A DNA stretch of 64,000 bases. Origin: an uncultured Jannaschia sp. Its GTDB lineage: Bacteria; Pseudomonadota; Alphaproteobacteria; Rhodobacterales; Rhodobacteraceae. The stretch lies in assembly GCA_947494145.1 (NCBI GenBank), contig CANLTZ010000007.1:124001-188000 (forward strand), in the 5' to 3' direction. Position 1 is the first letter of the stretch; each line of letters begins with the position of its first letter. Positions 47,040 to 56,494 of this stretch are shown here, piece after piece. Made by a program: the position numbers and the translations under genes. The notes below the pieces were generated by a model. The model did no database searches. It was not told where the DNA came from and saw nothing but the letters and a program-made list of their open reading frames with translations.

Positions 47040-48839
47040 TCAGATGCGGATATCGAGACCTGACCCGCGGGGCCGGTCAGGTGAAGGTGTGGGTTGGGTC
47101 GTCACGCCGGCATCTTGGCCATCGCGCTCGCCGTTGTGTTCGCGCTGGGCGCGGTCGTTTTGCTCAGGCCGCTGCTGCGTCCCGTTGTCCGCCCCAGGGC
47201 TGCCCGTGCCGAAGCCCGCAAAGCCGCTTCCCTGACCGCCGCCCGACGAAGTGGAGGTGTTGCCAAGCGAGGCCGTGGCGATTTCGACCCGTTCCACCGC
47301 AAGACCATCGGCCACCAATCCGCGATGCAAGGCTTCGAGCTGTTGGCGCACAACGGCCACGGACTGCTCCCGCTCGACCAGGACGACAACGTGCAGTCCC
47401 CGTTCACCGGTCTGCAGTGACATGCGCAGGCGGCCAAGATCGGCGGGCGCAAGCTCCATCTCGGTGGTCCAAGTGCCGTTGTTCGCGCGGGTCGTTTCCA
47501 TATCTTGGATTGCGCGATCGGCGAGGTCAGCGATGGCCGTGCGGGCATTGGGGAGAAGTGTCTCGATTGGGCTGCGGGCCAAAGGGCTTGGGGCCAGCGC
47601 AGGGCCCGCCGTCTGCGGGGGGCCGACGTCCGAGGTTTGCACGTCGGGCCGGGTTGCGGTGAACGTAGCGTCGATAGCTGGGATTTCGGGCAGAGCAGGT
47701 TGCTTTCCAAGCCGGTCGGTGATCGGCGGCTGTGCGCCAGCCACAACCGCGCCGTTGATCATCGGCATTTGCGTTGCGGGCGTGGACGCGGCTGTTGGAC
47801 GAAGTCCCGCAATCTCTGCGGACAAACCCGGTCGTTCGTCCCCCCGGCCTTTTTCGTCGAGCATTGATGCGGGCGTACTGTCTTGCGCGCGCGCCACCGC
47901 CTGCGGGCCCTGCGCGGGAACCAGGCGCCCGCCCTGTGTGGCAAGCGCCTGTTGCACCGGCGGGGACGCTGGCGTGATAGGCGCCGCGCCCGGCGACGTT
48001 GCGACTGCTCCGCTAACAACAGGCGGCGACATCGTTGAAACCGCTTGTCCGCTCGAAGACGTGTTGACCGGCGCAGACGGCGTCCTGTCAGATGATGTGG
48101 ATAGCTGCTGCTGGGTCAGCTGCGGCTCCGCCGGTGTCTGAATCGGTTGCAACAGTTGCCCTAGTCCAGTCGTGCCTTGCGTCGTCGATCCGACGGGGGC
48201 CGCCAGCGCAGAAACCTCTGCCCTAACCAACGTCGGCGCGGCCTTTGCGGTCCCGTTCGGCAAGATATTTTCCCCCACCTCAGCGGCGGCTTGCACTGTG
48301 AAGTCCATGCTATTCGCCGCCATGGATGGCGCGACAACGGGTGTAGACGCGGGCGTCGGCGTGTTGCGGAGCACCTGTTGCGCCAGTTGCCCAATAGACG
48401 CTGGGGCATTCTTGCGTCGATCCGTCGGTCCCTCGACGACGTCCGGCCCCGTCCCGGGGGCGGCGGGCATTTCAGGCCGTTGTCCAGCGGGTTGCAGAGA
48501 CGGTTGGCCCGGTTCGGCATGAACGTCCTGGTCACGTGCGACACCAATGAAGCCCAGATTTTCGACCTCTGGGGCAGGGGGCAGCGCGGCTGTCGACACT
48601 GGAGCCGCCTCAATCGCTTCCTCCTCGCCGCTGTCGGGGGCCTGCCCTTGCGGCTGCGGCGTCGCGGTTTCGGCGGTGTTCGAATCGGCCGCGCCCGTAT
48701 CTGCGTCTTCAAGCCCGATGACGAGGGCGGCGAATACCTCCGCCTCTGCGGGGGTAGGGGCCGTGCGCGGGTCGGGGGCGGCACCATCGGCCTGACCCCC
48801 TTGGCGCGGGGTAAGCTGCATCAGCGGAAAAGGAATCAC
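47040..48839 (-). CDS. fliK: flagellar hook-length control protein, FliK-like
   Basis: A 599-residue protein, mostly low complexity and rich in Ala, Pro, Gln and Thr (residues about 20-430), ending with a Flg_hook domain near residue 450: MELAPADLGRLRMSLQTGERG and HVVVLVEREQSVAVVRQQLEAL. This matches FliK: a long extended ruler plus a C-terminal switch domain. FliK sets hook length. The start is GTG at 48839; an ATG seven codons in has a weaker context. It precedes flgD by 9 nt. Length varies widely in this family. Confidence 0.85.
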   Translation of the reverse strand: MIPFPLMQLTPRQGGQADGAAPDPRTAPTPAEAEVFAALVIGLEDADTGAADSNTAETATPQPQGQAPDSGEEEAIEAAPVSTAALPPAPEVENLGFIGVARDQDVHAEPGQPSLQPAGQRPEMPAAPGTGPDVVEGPTDRRKNAPASIGQLAQQVLRNTPTPASTPVVAPSMAANSMDFTVQAAAEVGENILPNGTAKAAPTLVRAEVSALAAPVGSTTQGTTGLGQLLQPIQTPAEPQLTQQQLSTSSDRTPSAPVNTSSSGQAVSTMSPPVVSGAVATSPGAAPITPASPPVQQALATQGGRLVPAQGPQAVARAQDSTPASMLDEKGRGDERPGLSAEIAGLRPTAASTPATQMPMINGAVVAGAQPPITDRLGKQPALPEIPAIDATFTATRPDVQTSDVGPPQTAGPALAPSPLARSPIETLLPNARTAIADLADRAIQDMETTRANNGTWTTEMELAPADLGRLRMSLQTGERGLHVVVLVEREQSVAVVRQQLEALHRGLVADGLAVERVEIATASLGNTSTSSGGGQGSGFAGFGTGSPGADNGTQQRPEQNDRAQREHNGERDGQDAGVTTQPTPSPDRPRGSGLDIRI

Positions 48840-48946
48840 ATCTCGGTCCAGACAATCTGAGTTGGGCCGGTGCTATCTGAGTCGCGTTACGAAATCCTTT
48901 ACCCCGATATGATCCAACCGCCCTCGAAGTTGAACGCGGAGGCAAC

Positions 48947-49225
48947 ATGCAGATCGAACCCACTATACCGACGCCTCAGGGGCGCCCGCTGGCGAACGAT
49001 CCCCTCAAGGCGCAGGCCGTCGAACTGGAAGCCTTTCTTTTTGCCGAGATGCTGCGCGTCTCCGGTACGGGCGTGCCGTCCCCAACAGGCGCAAGCGATT
49101 CGCAATTCGACAGTTTCCTGCGCCGTGAACAAGCGCTGGCGGTGTCGCGCAGCGGCCAGACAGGGCTGGCCGAAGCGATCTATCGCGCTTTGCGGGATGC
49201 AGCGGGCGAAGCTGCCGCGCGTTAA
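48947..49225 (+). CDS. rod-binding protein (FlgJ N-terminal type)
   Basis: A 92-residue protein with the rod-binding domain of FlgJ: AVELEAFLFAEMLRVSGTG near residue 24, SQFDSFLRREQALAVSRSG near 60, and GLAEAIYRAL at the end. It lacks the muramidase domain, as is common in alphaproteobacteria. It would cap the flagellar rod in the periplasm. The ATG follows GGAGG. It diverges from fliK; its stop overlaps the stop of the transglycosylase gene on the other strand. Confidence 0.82.
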   Translation: MQIEPTIPTPQGRPLANDPLKAQAVELEAFLFAEMLRVSGTGVPSPTGASDSQFDSFLRREQALAVSRSGQTGLAEAIYRALRDAAGEAAAR

Positions 49226-49809
49226 CTACAGCGCTGCAATTGCTGCTGATACATGGCGGCGCGCGCCTCGATTTCACCCGAGATGCGCATCAACCAGGGC
49301 TTGGCGCGGTAAGACCCGCGCGCATAGCCCGCACGCCCGTCGTGATAGGCAAGGTACTGGTTGCGCGCATCGTATAGCGAGATGCCCAGCCGCTGATTGG
49401 TCTCAGCCATATACCAACCCATGAAATCGGTCGCGTCGCGGATATTGTCGCGGCGGGTGCGTCGGCCACCTTCTTCCTGCTGGTATTCCTTCCAGGTGCC
49501 GTCCAGCGCCTGGGAATAGCCGAAGGCGCTGCTTTGCCGACCCACGGGAATCACGCCAAGCGAATAGCGCAGCGGCGTGCGCGCATCGGCGATGAACTTC
49601 GATTCCTGGTAAATCGTCGCCATCTGGACATGAACGGGCACGCCCCACTTGCGCTCAGCCGCGCGGAAGGCCCGCAAATAGCCCGGTCGTTGATCGAGGA
49701 TGGAGCACGCATCGTCCAGAAAACGCGGGGCTTCCCCCCGCACGGTGCCGTCACTTCCGCCGCATGCGGCCAGCAGCAAAAGACAGCCGATCTGCATTAG
49801 TTTTTTCAT
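49222..49809 (-). CDS. SLT-type lytic transglycosylase lipoprotein
   Basis: A 195-residue protein. The N-terminus MKKLMQIGCLLLLAACGG is a lipoprotein signal (LAAC lipobox). The lytic domain has VHVQMATIYQESKF (catalytic Glu near residue 74), AFGYSQALDGTWKEY and YLAYHDGRAGYARGSY. It would cleave murein. Its position next to a rod-binding protein that lacks its own muramidase domain suggests it may open the wall for the rod. It converges on the rod-binding gene, overlapping by 4 nt. Confidence 0.8.
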   Translation of the reverse strand: MKKLMQIGCLLLLAACGGSDGTVRGEAPRFLDDACSILDQRPGYLRAFRAAERKWGVPVHVQMATIYQESKFIADARTPLRYSLGVIPVGRQSSAFGYSQALDGTWKEYQQEEGGRRTRRDNIRDATDFMGWYMAETNQRLGISLYDARNQYLAYHDGRAGYARGSYRAKPWLMRISGEIEARAAMYQQQLQRCS

Positions 49810-49895
49810 GTTCACTGCCCGGTTTTTATTTTGTTTACCGTTGCTCGTGAAACTACCCCATCCACCCCCGCGCTGCCAATCCTCTTCCGCGTCGA

Positions 49896-50777
49896 TCAGA
49901 CGAAGAAGGCCAGAAGCAGCGGCAGCGCAACCACGGACATGGCGGTCGACACGACGACAAGGCTGGCCACTGGTGGTGCCTCGGCGCCGTATTTCACGGC
50001 CAGCAGGTAGGATGTGACCGCGACCGGCGTCGCCAATTGCACGACCAGAACGCCCAATGTCACCGGGTCTAACCCAAAGGCCAGGCCCACACCCCAGGCC
50101 AGGCCCGCGCAGATCACCACCTTCACCGCCGCCAAGCCCACCACGGCATACATGCCCGCAGGCCTCAGCCGCGCCACCGCCACCCCAAGTGTGATCAGCA
50201 TCAGCGGGATGGCCATGCCACCCAGCAGGTCCAATGTGTTGAAAAAGATGTCGGGCACCGCCCAGCCGCGCCACAGGAATAGCGCCCCCAGCAAGGTGGC
50301 CGCCACGATGGGCTCTTTCAGGGCGCGCAACGGGTTGCCGCCGCCCGCCACGATCCAAAGACCGATGGTGAATTGCAGGATGGCCGTGACCGAAAAGATC
50401 ACCACGGCATAGGTCAGTCCAGTCTCACCGAAGGCAAACAGCGCCAGCGGCAGTCCGAGATTGCCTGTATTTCCGAAAACCAAAGGGGCCCAATAGGTCC
50501 GCAGGTCAAGCTGCCTGGCCCGGCAGAACACCCAGAACACCAACAACACCGCGCCATAGGCCACCAGCGCCGCCAGCGTCAGGCGCCCGGCTGCTGTCGC
50601 CTCGATCTCGGACCGCACGAGGGCCACGAAAATCAAGCTGGGCACCGCAAGCGTCATGGCCAGCCGGGTCACGAAGCCTGTGTCGTAGTCGTAACCCATT
50701 CGCACCCAAGCAAAACCGATGCCGGCCAGTACAAAGACGGGCGCCACGATTTGAAAGACTGTAAAGGCCAGAGTCAC
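49896..50777 (-). CDS. AEC-family (auxin efflux carrier-like) transporter
   Basis: A 293-residue membrane protein with about ten helices. The AEC signature GNTGNLGLPLALFAFGE is near residue 98 and a C-terminal half with QLATPVAVTSYLLAVKYG near 245 is typical. Family members export or exchange small organic anions such as malonate; the substrate is unknown here. The start is GTG at 50777. It diverges from hspQ. Confidence 0.85.
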   Translation of the reverse strand: MTLAFTVFQIVAPVFVLAGIGFAWVRMGYDYDTGFVTRLAMTLAVPSLIFVALVRSEIEATAAGRLTLAALVAYGAVLLVFWVFCRARQLDLRTYWAPLVFGNTGNLGLPLALFAFGETGLTYAVVIFSVTAILQFTIGLWIVAGGGNPLRALKEPIVAATLLGALFLWRGWAVPDIFFNTLDLLGGMAIPLMLITLGVAVARLRPAGMYAVVGLAAVKVVICAGLAWGVGLAFGLDPVTLGVLVVQLATPVAVTSYLLAVKYGAEAPPVASLVVVSTAMSVVALPLLLAFFV

Positions 50778-50862
50778 AGTATGTTTCCATCGATTCGCCC
50801 ACCGCCCGATTTACAAGGCCGCGCCAGCGGGGATAGGAACGGGCAGGCGAAAGGGCAATGTG

Positions 50863-51189
50863 ATGCTGCAGAACGAAGCCAAATACGCCCTCGGTGAGGT
50901 CGTCCGCCACAAGAAGCACCCGTTTCGCGGTGTTATCTTCGATGTGGATCCGGAATTCTCAAACTCCGAGGAATGGTACGATGCCATCCCGCAAGAGGCG
51001 CGGCCTCGGCGGGATCAGCCGTTTTATCACCTTCTGGCCGAAAACGACGACAGCTACTACGTCGCATACGTGTCCGAGCAGAACCTGGTGCGCGACCGCT
51101 CCGGTGAACCGGTGACGCATCCCGATATCGGTGATTTGTTCGGCGCCTTCGATGGTGAACAATACCCGCTCCATATTGACCTCAATTGA
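50863..51189 (+). CDS. hspQ: heat shock protein HspQ
   Basis: A 108-residue protein of the YccV/HspQ family: AKYALGEVVRHKKHPFRGVIF, NSEEWYDAIPQ and QPFYHLLAE near the middle, and YVSEQNLVRD are typical. HspQ affects Lon proteolysis and hemimethylated DNA binding in E. coli. The ATG at 50863 has AAGGG at 7 nt; the GTG one codon earlier is too close. It lies 78 bp upstream of the hybrid kinase gene. Confidence 0.92.
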   Translation: MLQNEAKYALGEVVRHKKHPFRGVIFDVDPEFSNSEEWYDAIPQEARPRRDQPFYHLLAENDDSYYVAYVSEQNLVRDRSGEPVTHPDIGDLFGAFDGEQYPLHIDLN

Positions 51190-51267
51190 GGCGGCTTTAA
51201 GGCGATCTTCACCTCTATCCGGCAGACCGCAAGCGTTGCCTTGAACGGGCAGCCTTGAAGGTGAGGC

Positions 51268-53358
51268 ATGGACGGAACGGTCCCAGACACGCGATTTCTG
51301 GAAGAGCGGCGCAAGCGGCTCGCCGCGGAACGCACGCTGGATCATACCCGGCGGGAGCTTACGCGCGCCCACGCGGCGCTCGTGGCGAATGCCGATCGTT
51401 TGTCGCGCCGTTATCTTTCGGAAAAAGACCAAAATCTTCGACTGACGGACCGTCAACGCGCCCTTGTCGAACAATGCAAGGACGCTGCCGACAAAGCAGA
51501 CCGCGCCCGGCGGCGCCTTTGGCACGCGCTCGAAGCCATGCGCGACGGGTTTGCCCTGTTCGACTCGAAAGCACGGCTTGTGGCTGCGAATCATGTCTGG
51601 CTCGGGCTATTCGATGCCGGCTCGGAAATCGGTCCGGGGGCGCATGCGACCGAAATTTTCTACCTGGCCGCCGAAGAAGGCGCCTTCGATATCGGTGACC
51701 TCGCCCCCGAGGAATGGGCCGATGCGCAATTGGCGCGATGGGATGCCGATAGCATCGCACCCCAGGACCTGCATCACTACGATGGCCGCATCCTGCGCCT
51801 ACAGGACCGCCGCGCGCCCGATGGCGATGTGGTCTCCCTCATGCTGGACGTCACCGAAGACCGTGCGCGCGAGGCCGCGCTGACCGAAGCCCGCGACCTG
51901 GCCGAGGCCACGGCGCGCGCCAAGGCCGACTTCCTCGCCCGGATGAGCCATGAGATCCGCACACCCATGAACGGCGTGCTCGGCATGGCGCAGATGCTCA
52001 CCGACCAGACCGAGGGCACGGACCCGGAAGCCGCCCTCTACGCCAAGACCATCCGCGACTCGGCCGAAGCACTCCTGGTGATCGTGAACGACACGCTCGA
52101 CGTCTCGAAGCTAGAGGCGGGGAAAGTCGAATTGCGCTCCCAACCCCTCGATCTTGAAGGGTTGCTGTGCGATTGCATGCGCCTGGCGGCGTCCCGCGCG
52201 GCCGAGGGCGTTCAAACGGCCTTGTCCTACCCCATGACCGCGCCGACGCGCTTCCTGGGTGACGAAGGCCGCGTGCGCCAGATCGTCATGAACCTACTGG
52301 GCAACGCTCTGAAGTTCACCGAAAATGGCCATGTCGTCCTGCGTGTGACGGTGGGCGACGATGTGGTCATCGCCGTCGAAGATACCGGCCCCGGCATCCC
52401 TGCCGACCGCATCGACCAAGTGTTCGAAGCCTTCGGTCAGGTCGATGACCCCAGCCGACCCGCGCGCGAAGGAACGGGCCTGGGCCTGACGATCTCGCGC
52501 GGTCTGGCCCAGCAGATGGGCGGCGATCTGCGGGTCGACAGCGTGTTTGGTGAGGGCTCCACCTTCACGCTCACGCTGCCCCTGATGGCGCAGGCGCCTG
52601 CCGTGCAACCGAACCTGCCGCACGAAATCATCGTGCCCGGGCCGGGCGACGTCCCTGGCGACCTGCTGGCCGACCAATTGGCCGCGACGGGTCTGCGCAT
52701 CCACCGGGGCGCCATTGACCGGACCGTGCCCGCCCTTCTGCCCTTGTCCCTACCGCATGCCGCCCAGGCCCGTGCCGTGGCCGAGCTACCACCGGACACG
52801 CTGCTCATCGGCCTGGGGCGCCGGGCCGAAGCGGCCCCCGATATCGCGGCCCGCATCGCCGCCTATGTGCCCACGCCCGCCACCGGCGCGACCCTGTCCC
52901 AAGCATTCAAGGACGCGAAACTGCCGACCCCCGCCGCCCCCGCGCCGCCAGTTGAGCCCTTACCGCGCGAGCGCCCCCGCGTTCTGCTTGCCGACGACAA
53001 CGCCACCAACCGCCTTTTGCTGGACCGGTTGCTGCGCGACCAGGATTTCGACATCCAGATCGTCGATGATGGCCAACAAGCCGTAGATGCCTATTTGGCG
53101 GATCGCCCCGATGCGATTGTGCTCGATATTTCCATGCCCGTTCTCGATGGGTTTGGGGCCGCCGAAGCCATCCAGGCAGATGCCAAAGCCACGGGCCAGC
53201 CGGTGCCGCCACTTCTGGCGCTGACGGCCCATGTGGGGGACGACATGGCGGAACGCTTGCGCGAAGCAGGCTTCGTCGCGGTGTTGACCAAGCCACTGCG
53301 CAAACCGCTCCTGCTTGAAGCGTTGGACGAAGCGATGGGTCAGCCCAGCCGTACCTGA
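51268..53358 (+). CDS. hybrid sensor histidine kinase/response regulator
   Basis: A 696-residue cytosolic hybrid kinase with no membrane helices. Domains: coiled coil (10-85), PAS-like sensor (85-200), HisKA with HEIRTPMNG (His228), HATPase with NLLGNALKFTENG and DTGPGIP, GTGLGLTIS, a long linker, and a C-terminal receiver with ADDNATN and the phospho-acceptor Asp620 in IVLDISMP. Signal and partner are unknown; it could hand phosphate to a separate phosphotransfer protein. The 3' end overlaps the asparaginase gene by 19 bp. Confidence 0.9.
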   Translation: MDGTVPDTRFLEERRKRLAAERTLDHTRRELTRAHAALVANADRLSRRYLSEKDQNLRLTDRQRALVEQCKDAADKADRARRRLWHALEAMRDGFALFDSKARLVAANHVWLGLFDAGSEIGPGAHATEIFYLAAEEGAFDIGDLAPEEWADAQLARWDADSIAPQDLHHYDGRILRLQDRRAPDGDVVSLMLDVTEDRAREAALTEARDLAEATARAKADFLARMSHEIRTPMNGVLGMAQMLTDQTEGTDPEAALYAKTIRDSAEALLVIVNDTLDVSKLEAGKVELRSQPLDLEGLLCDCMRLAASRAAEGVQTALSYPMTAPTRFLGDEGRVRQIVMNLLGNALKFTENGHVVLRVTVGDDVVIAVEDTGPGIPADRIDQVFEAFGQVDDPSRPAREGTGLGLTISRGLAQQMGGDLRVDSVFGEGSTFTLTLPLMAQAPAVQPNLPHEIIVPGPGDVPGDLLADQLAATGLRIHRGAIDRTVPALLPLSLPHAAQARAVAELPPDTLLIGLGRRAEAAPDIAARIAAYVPTPATGATLSQAFKDAKLPTPAAPAPPVEPLPRERPRVLLADDNATNRLLLDRLLRDQDFDIQIVDDGQQAVDAYLADRPDAIVLDISMPVLDGFGAAEAIQADAKATGQPVPPLLALTAHVGDDMAERLREAGFVAVLTKPLRKPLLLEALDEAMGQPSRT

Positions 53359-54332
53359 TAATGCCCCGTCACCGTGCCCCGCCAATTGGTGATTGGGCCA
53401 TGGGTCAGCCGCTTTGCCACCGGCGCGTCCGGGGCCAAAGCACCCAACCGCACCAGAAGCGTGGCAATCACCGCTTCGGCCGCCCGTGTTGCGCCATCTA
53501 CGATCTTCAGCGCGATACCCCGGTCAAGCGCTGGCAGGATCGCGACAAAGACGGCCTCCGCCCCTGTCTTGACCACGGCCCGACCTTCCATGGCGCGGAT
53601 GAGGTCGGTGCAGGCCCGCCCCTCACCCGCCACCAATTCCGGCGCCGCACCCATGGCCCGCGTCAGCCGTGCCATGGCCTCGGCCCTTTTGTCGCGGCCA
53701 TCGGACCGGGCGAAACGGCCCATGGCCGCCGCCAGCGCATCCAACCGCGTGGCGAAATTCGGGGCGGAGCAGCCGTCGATGGCGAAGCCCGGGCTTTCCA
53801 TGTCCGTCACCTCTTCGAACGCGGCGCGGATGGCGCGTTGCACCGGATGGTCGGGCTCTATGTATTCCGGGCCCGCGCCAAGGTGCTGACCCAACATCAG
53901 AAAGCCCGTATGTTTGCCGGAGCAATTGTTATGCACCTGGCACGGGGCATCCCCCGCCCGGATCAGCGCATCCCGCGCCTCCAGATCGCTGGGCACCTGC
54001 GCACCGCAGCGCAGATCAGAATCCCCCAAGCCCAGATCGCCCAACCAAGACTGCGCCAACCCGGTATGGATGGACGCGCCCTGATGCGATGCGCAGGCCA
54101 AGGCCAAGTGCCGATCCGTCAGGTCCCGGCCCGCGCCCGATTCCAGAAGCGGCAAGGCCTGGATCATCTTGCAGGACGATCGTGGGAAGATGATCGCAGC
54201 CGGATCGCCCCAGGCCTCCACCACGTCGCCCGCCCCATCGCAGATGACGGCATGGCCCAGATGCACCGACTCGACCCGCCCGCCGCGGACCACCTCCACC
54301 ATCGGGACAGACCCGGTTGCGACATCACCCAT
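53340..54332 (-). CDS. asparaginase (PF06089 type)
   Basis: A 330-residue protein of the thermolabile, rhizobial-type asparaginase family (AnsA of Rhizobium etli). Typical blocks are VEVVRGGRVESVHLGHAVI, FPRSSCKMIQALPLLESGA, LACASHQGASIHTG, HNNCSGKHTGFL and GFAIDGCSAPNFA, with Ser and Cys residues that act in this family. It hydrolyses asparagine to aspartate and ammonia. It converges on the kinase gene with a 19-bp tail overlap. No signal peptide. Confidence 0.88.
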   Translation of the reverse strand: MGDVATGSVPMVEVVRGGRVESVHLGHAVICDGAGDVVEAWGDPAAIIFPRSSCKMIQALPLLESGAGRDLTDRHLALACASHQGASIHTGLAQSWLGDLGLGDSDLRCGAQVPSDLEARDALIRAGDAPCQVHNNCSGKHTGFLMLGQHLGAGPEYIEPDHPVQRAIRAAFEEVTDMESPGFAIDGCSAPNFATRLDALAAAMGRFARSDGRDKRAEAMARLTRAMGAAPELVAGEGRACTDLIRAMEGRAVVKTGAEAVFVAILPALDRGIALKIVDGATRAAEAVIATLLVRLGALAPDAPVAKRLTHGPITNWRGTVTGHYQVRLG

Positions 54333-54500
54333 GGCGCCTTCCCCTTTTTGCGCGAAAATTTGCCGCCCGGGCTTTCCGAGCGCCCCAACCCTGCGCTAAC
54401 ATCACACCGTTACATTGGGAACCATGCGCCCCCGGATACATTCGCGCTCGGATCAACCGAGCCACCCGGGATCGCCCATACGGCAGAGGCAGAGACAGAG

Positions 54501-55022
54501 ATGATTTTCAAGGGGATGGCCGCCGCACTTCTGGCCCTCGTGCTGGTTGGCCCAGCCGCTGCGCAAGACAGCGCCAACCGCGTCAACACCGAAACCGACT
54601 GGTCCGTCTTCGTCGAAGACAACCCCACGCAATGCTGGGTCGTGTCCGCACCGAAGTCGATCCGCAACACCCGCGACGGGCGCGAGGTGGCCGCGCGCCG
54701 CGGCGATATCCGCCTGTTCGTCAGCTACTGGCCCGGGTCCGACAAGAAGGGCGAAGTGTCCGCCACGGGCGGCTACCCCTATGCCAACGGCTCCACGGTC
54801 ACGATCGCAATTGGCTCCGACACGTTTGAGCTGTTCACCGACGGGGAACTGGCCTGGGCCGCGTCCCCCACCGATGACGAACGCATCATCGCCGCCATGA
54901 AGCGCGGCGCCCAGGCCGTGGTTACCGGCGAGTCGGGTCGCGGCACCCGCACCGAAGACACGTTCAGCCTGCTGGGCTTCACGGCCGCCGTCACCGATGC
55001 GGAGCAACGCTGCGACGGCTGA
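54501..55022 (+). CDS. IalB-family periplasmic protein
   Basis: A 173-residue protein with a signal peptide ([22 protein letters not shown]) and the invasion-associated locus B fold: [21 protein letters not shown] near residue 33, FVSYWPG, and a late VTDAEQRC. The two cysteines probably pair. In alphaproteobacteria the family is common in free-living species, so invasion is not implied. A GCTCGG / CCGAGC hairpin lies in its leader at 54446-54462. An intrinsic terminator follows. Confidence 0.85.
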   Translation: MIFKGMAAALLALVLVGPAAAQDSANRVNTETDWSVFVEDNPTQCWVVSAPKSIRNTRDGREVAARRGDIRLFVSYWPGSDKKGEVSATGGYPYANGSTVTIAIGSDTFELFTDGELAWAASPTDDERIIAAMKRGAQAVVTGESGRGTRTEDTFSLLGFTAAVTDAEQRCDG

Positions 55023-55046
55023 CCGGGCCGCCATTTGAGTTATCCA

Positions 55047-55085
55047 ACGGGCGTCTCTATATGAGGCGCCCGTCGCCTTTTTCGG
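55047..55085 (+). terminator. terminator between the IalB-family gene and rlmN
   Basis: ACGGGCGTCTC and GAGGCGCCCGT pair over 11 bp (one G-U), with a TATAT loop and then CGCCTTTTTCGG. An ATG at 55061 lies within the loop, which argues against it as the rlmN start. Confidence 0.8.
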
Positions 55086-55093
55086 AGCCCGCC

Positions 55094-56281
55094 ATGAAAG
55101 CGCCCGCCGCCCCGGTCACGCAGGATGTCCTGACCTTGCCCCGCAAGGTCGAGACGTCGAAGCCGAACCTGATCGGCCTGACCCGCGCGCAATTGCGCGA
55201 CGCGCTCATCGAAATGGGCACGCCCGAAAAGCAGGCCAAGATGCGCGTGAACCAGCTGTGGCAATGGCTTTACCATTGGGGCGAACGCGACTTTGCCGCC
55301 ATGACAAACCTGGCCAAGGATTATCGCGCCAAGCTGGCTGATCATTTCACCATCGACCTGCCCGAGGTGGTCAGCCGCCAGGTCTCCGATGATGGCACGC
55401 GCAAATACCTGGTCCGCATTGCGGGCGGCCATGAGGTCGAGGTTGTCTATATCCCCGAAGAAGGCCGCGGCACTTTGTGTGTCTCGTCCCAGGTGGGCTG
55501 CACGCTGACCTGTTCGTTCTGCCATACGGGCACGCAGAAGCTGGTGCGCAACCTGTCGGCGGGCGAAATCATCGGCCAGATCATGCTGGCGCGTGACGAT
55601 CTGGGCGAATGGCCCGAAAAGGGGCAGGGCACGGGCGAAGGCGGGCCCCGGCTTCTGTCGAATATCGTGCTGATGGGCATGGGCGAGCCGCTCTATAATT
55701 TCGAGAACGTCCGCGATGCCATGAAGATCGCCATGGACGGCGAAGGCATCGCGCTTGGCCGCCGCCGAATTACGCTTTCGACGTCCGGCGTGGTGCCCGA
55801 AATCGCCCGCACCGCCCAGGAAATCGGCTGTCTGCTGGCCGTCAGCTTCCACGCCACTACTGACGAAGTGCGCGACGTGCTGGTGCCGATCAACAAGCGC
55901 TGGAATATCGACACCCTGCTGGCCGCTTTGCGCGACTATCCCAAGGTCAGCAATTCCGAGCGGATCACGTTCGAATACGTCATGCTCGACGGCGTGAATG
56001 ACAGTGACGAAGACGCGCACCGGCTGGTCAAATTGCTTGATGGCATCCCGGCCAAGGTGAACCTGATCCCCTTCAACGAATGGCCGGGCGCGCCTTACAA
56101 GCGATCGTCCAACAACCGCATCCGGGCCTTTGCCACGATTTTGATGCAGGCGGGCTATGCCTCCCCCATTCGCACGCCGCGGGGCGAAGACATCATGGCG
56201 GCTTGCGGGCAGCTCAAATCCGCGACCGAGCGGGCGCGCAAGTCGCGGGCTCAGATCGCGGCGGAAACCGGGCTGACCTAA
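55094..56281 (+). CDS. rlmN: dual-specificity RNA methyltransferase RlmN
   Basis: A 395-residue radical-SAM enzyme. The cluster motif CTLTCSFC near residue 136 follows [17 protein letters not shown] is the SAM site; the C-terminal [17 protein letters not shown] holds the methyl-carrying cysteine. It methylates A2503 of 23S rRNA and A37 of some tRNAs. The ATG at 55094 has GGAG upstream; the ATG at 55061 lies inside the terminator hairpin. Confidence 0.96.
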   Translation: MKAPAAPVTQDVLTLPRKVETSKPNLIGLTRAQLRDALIEMGTPEKQAKMRVNQLWQWLYHWGERDFAAMTNLAKDYRAKLADHFTIDLPEVVSRQVSDDGTRKYLVRIAGGHEVEVVYIPEEGRGTLCVSSQVGCTLTCSFCHTGTQKLVRNLSAGEIIGQIMLARDDLGEWPEKGQGTGEGGPRLLSNIVLMGMGEPLYNFENVRDAMKIAMDGEGIALGRRRITLSTSGVVPEIARTAQEIGCLLAVSFHATTDEVRDVLVPINKRWNIDTLLAALRDYPKVSNSERITFEYVMLDGVNDSDEDAHRLVKLLDGIPAKVNLIPFNEWPGAPYKRSSNNRIRAFATILMQAGYASPIRTPRGEDIMAACGQLKSATERARKSRAQIAAETGLT

Positions 56282-56494
56282 GTCTCCATCGCCCGGCGCT
56301 ATCCCGGACCGGAATCAAGCCCGCAGGGCGCCGGTCCATCGACAGGCCGCCCCCGGCCCGGCGATCTGGATGGCTTGGCGGATCGCTGGGGCGTTGGACG
56401 GATGGGTCACCATAAAGCGCCGTAGCCCGAAATTGGGATCGCCGACCCGCGGCCCGGCGATGGACCGGCTCGCGCCTGGCGGTCTAAGGTGCGC

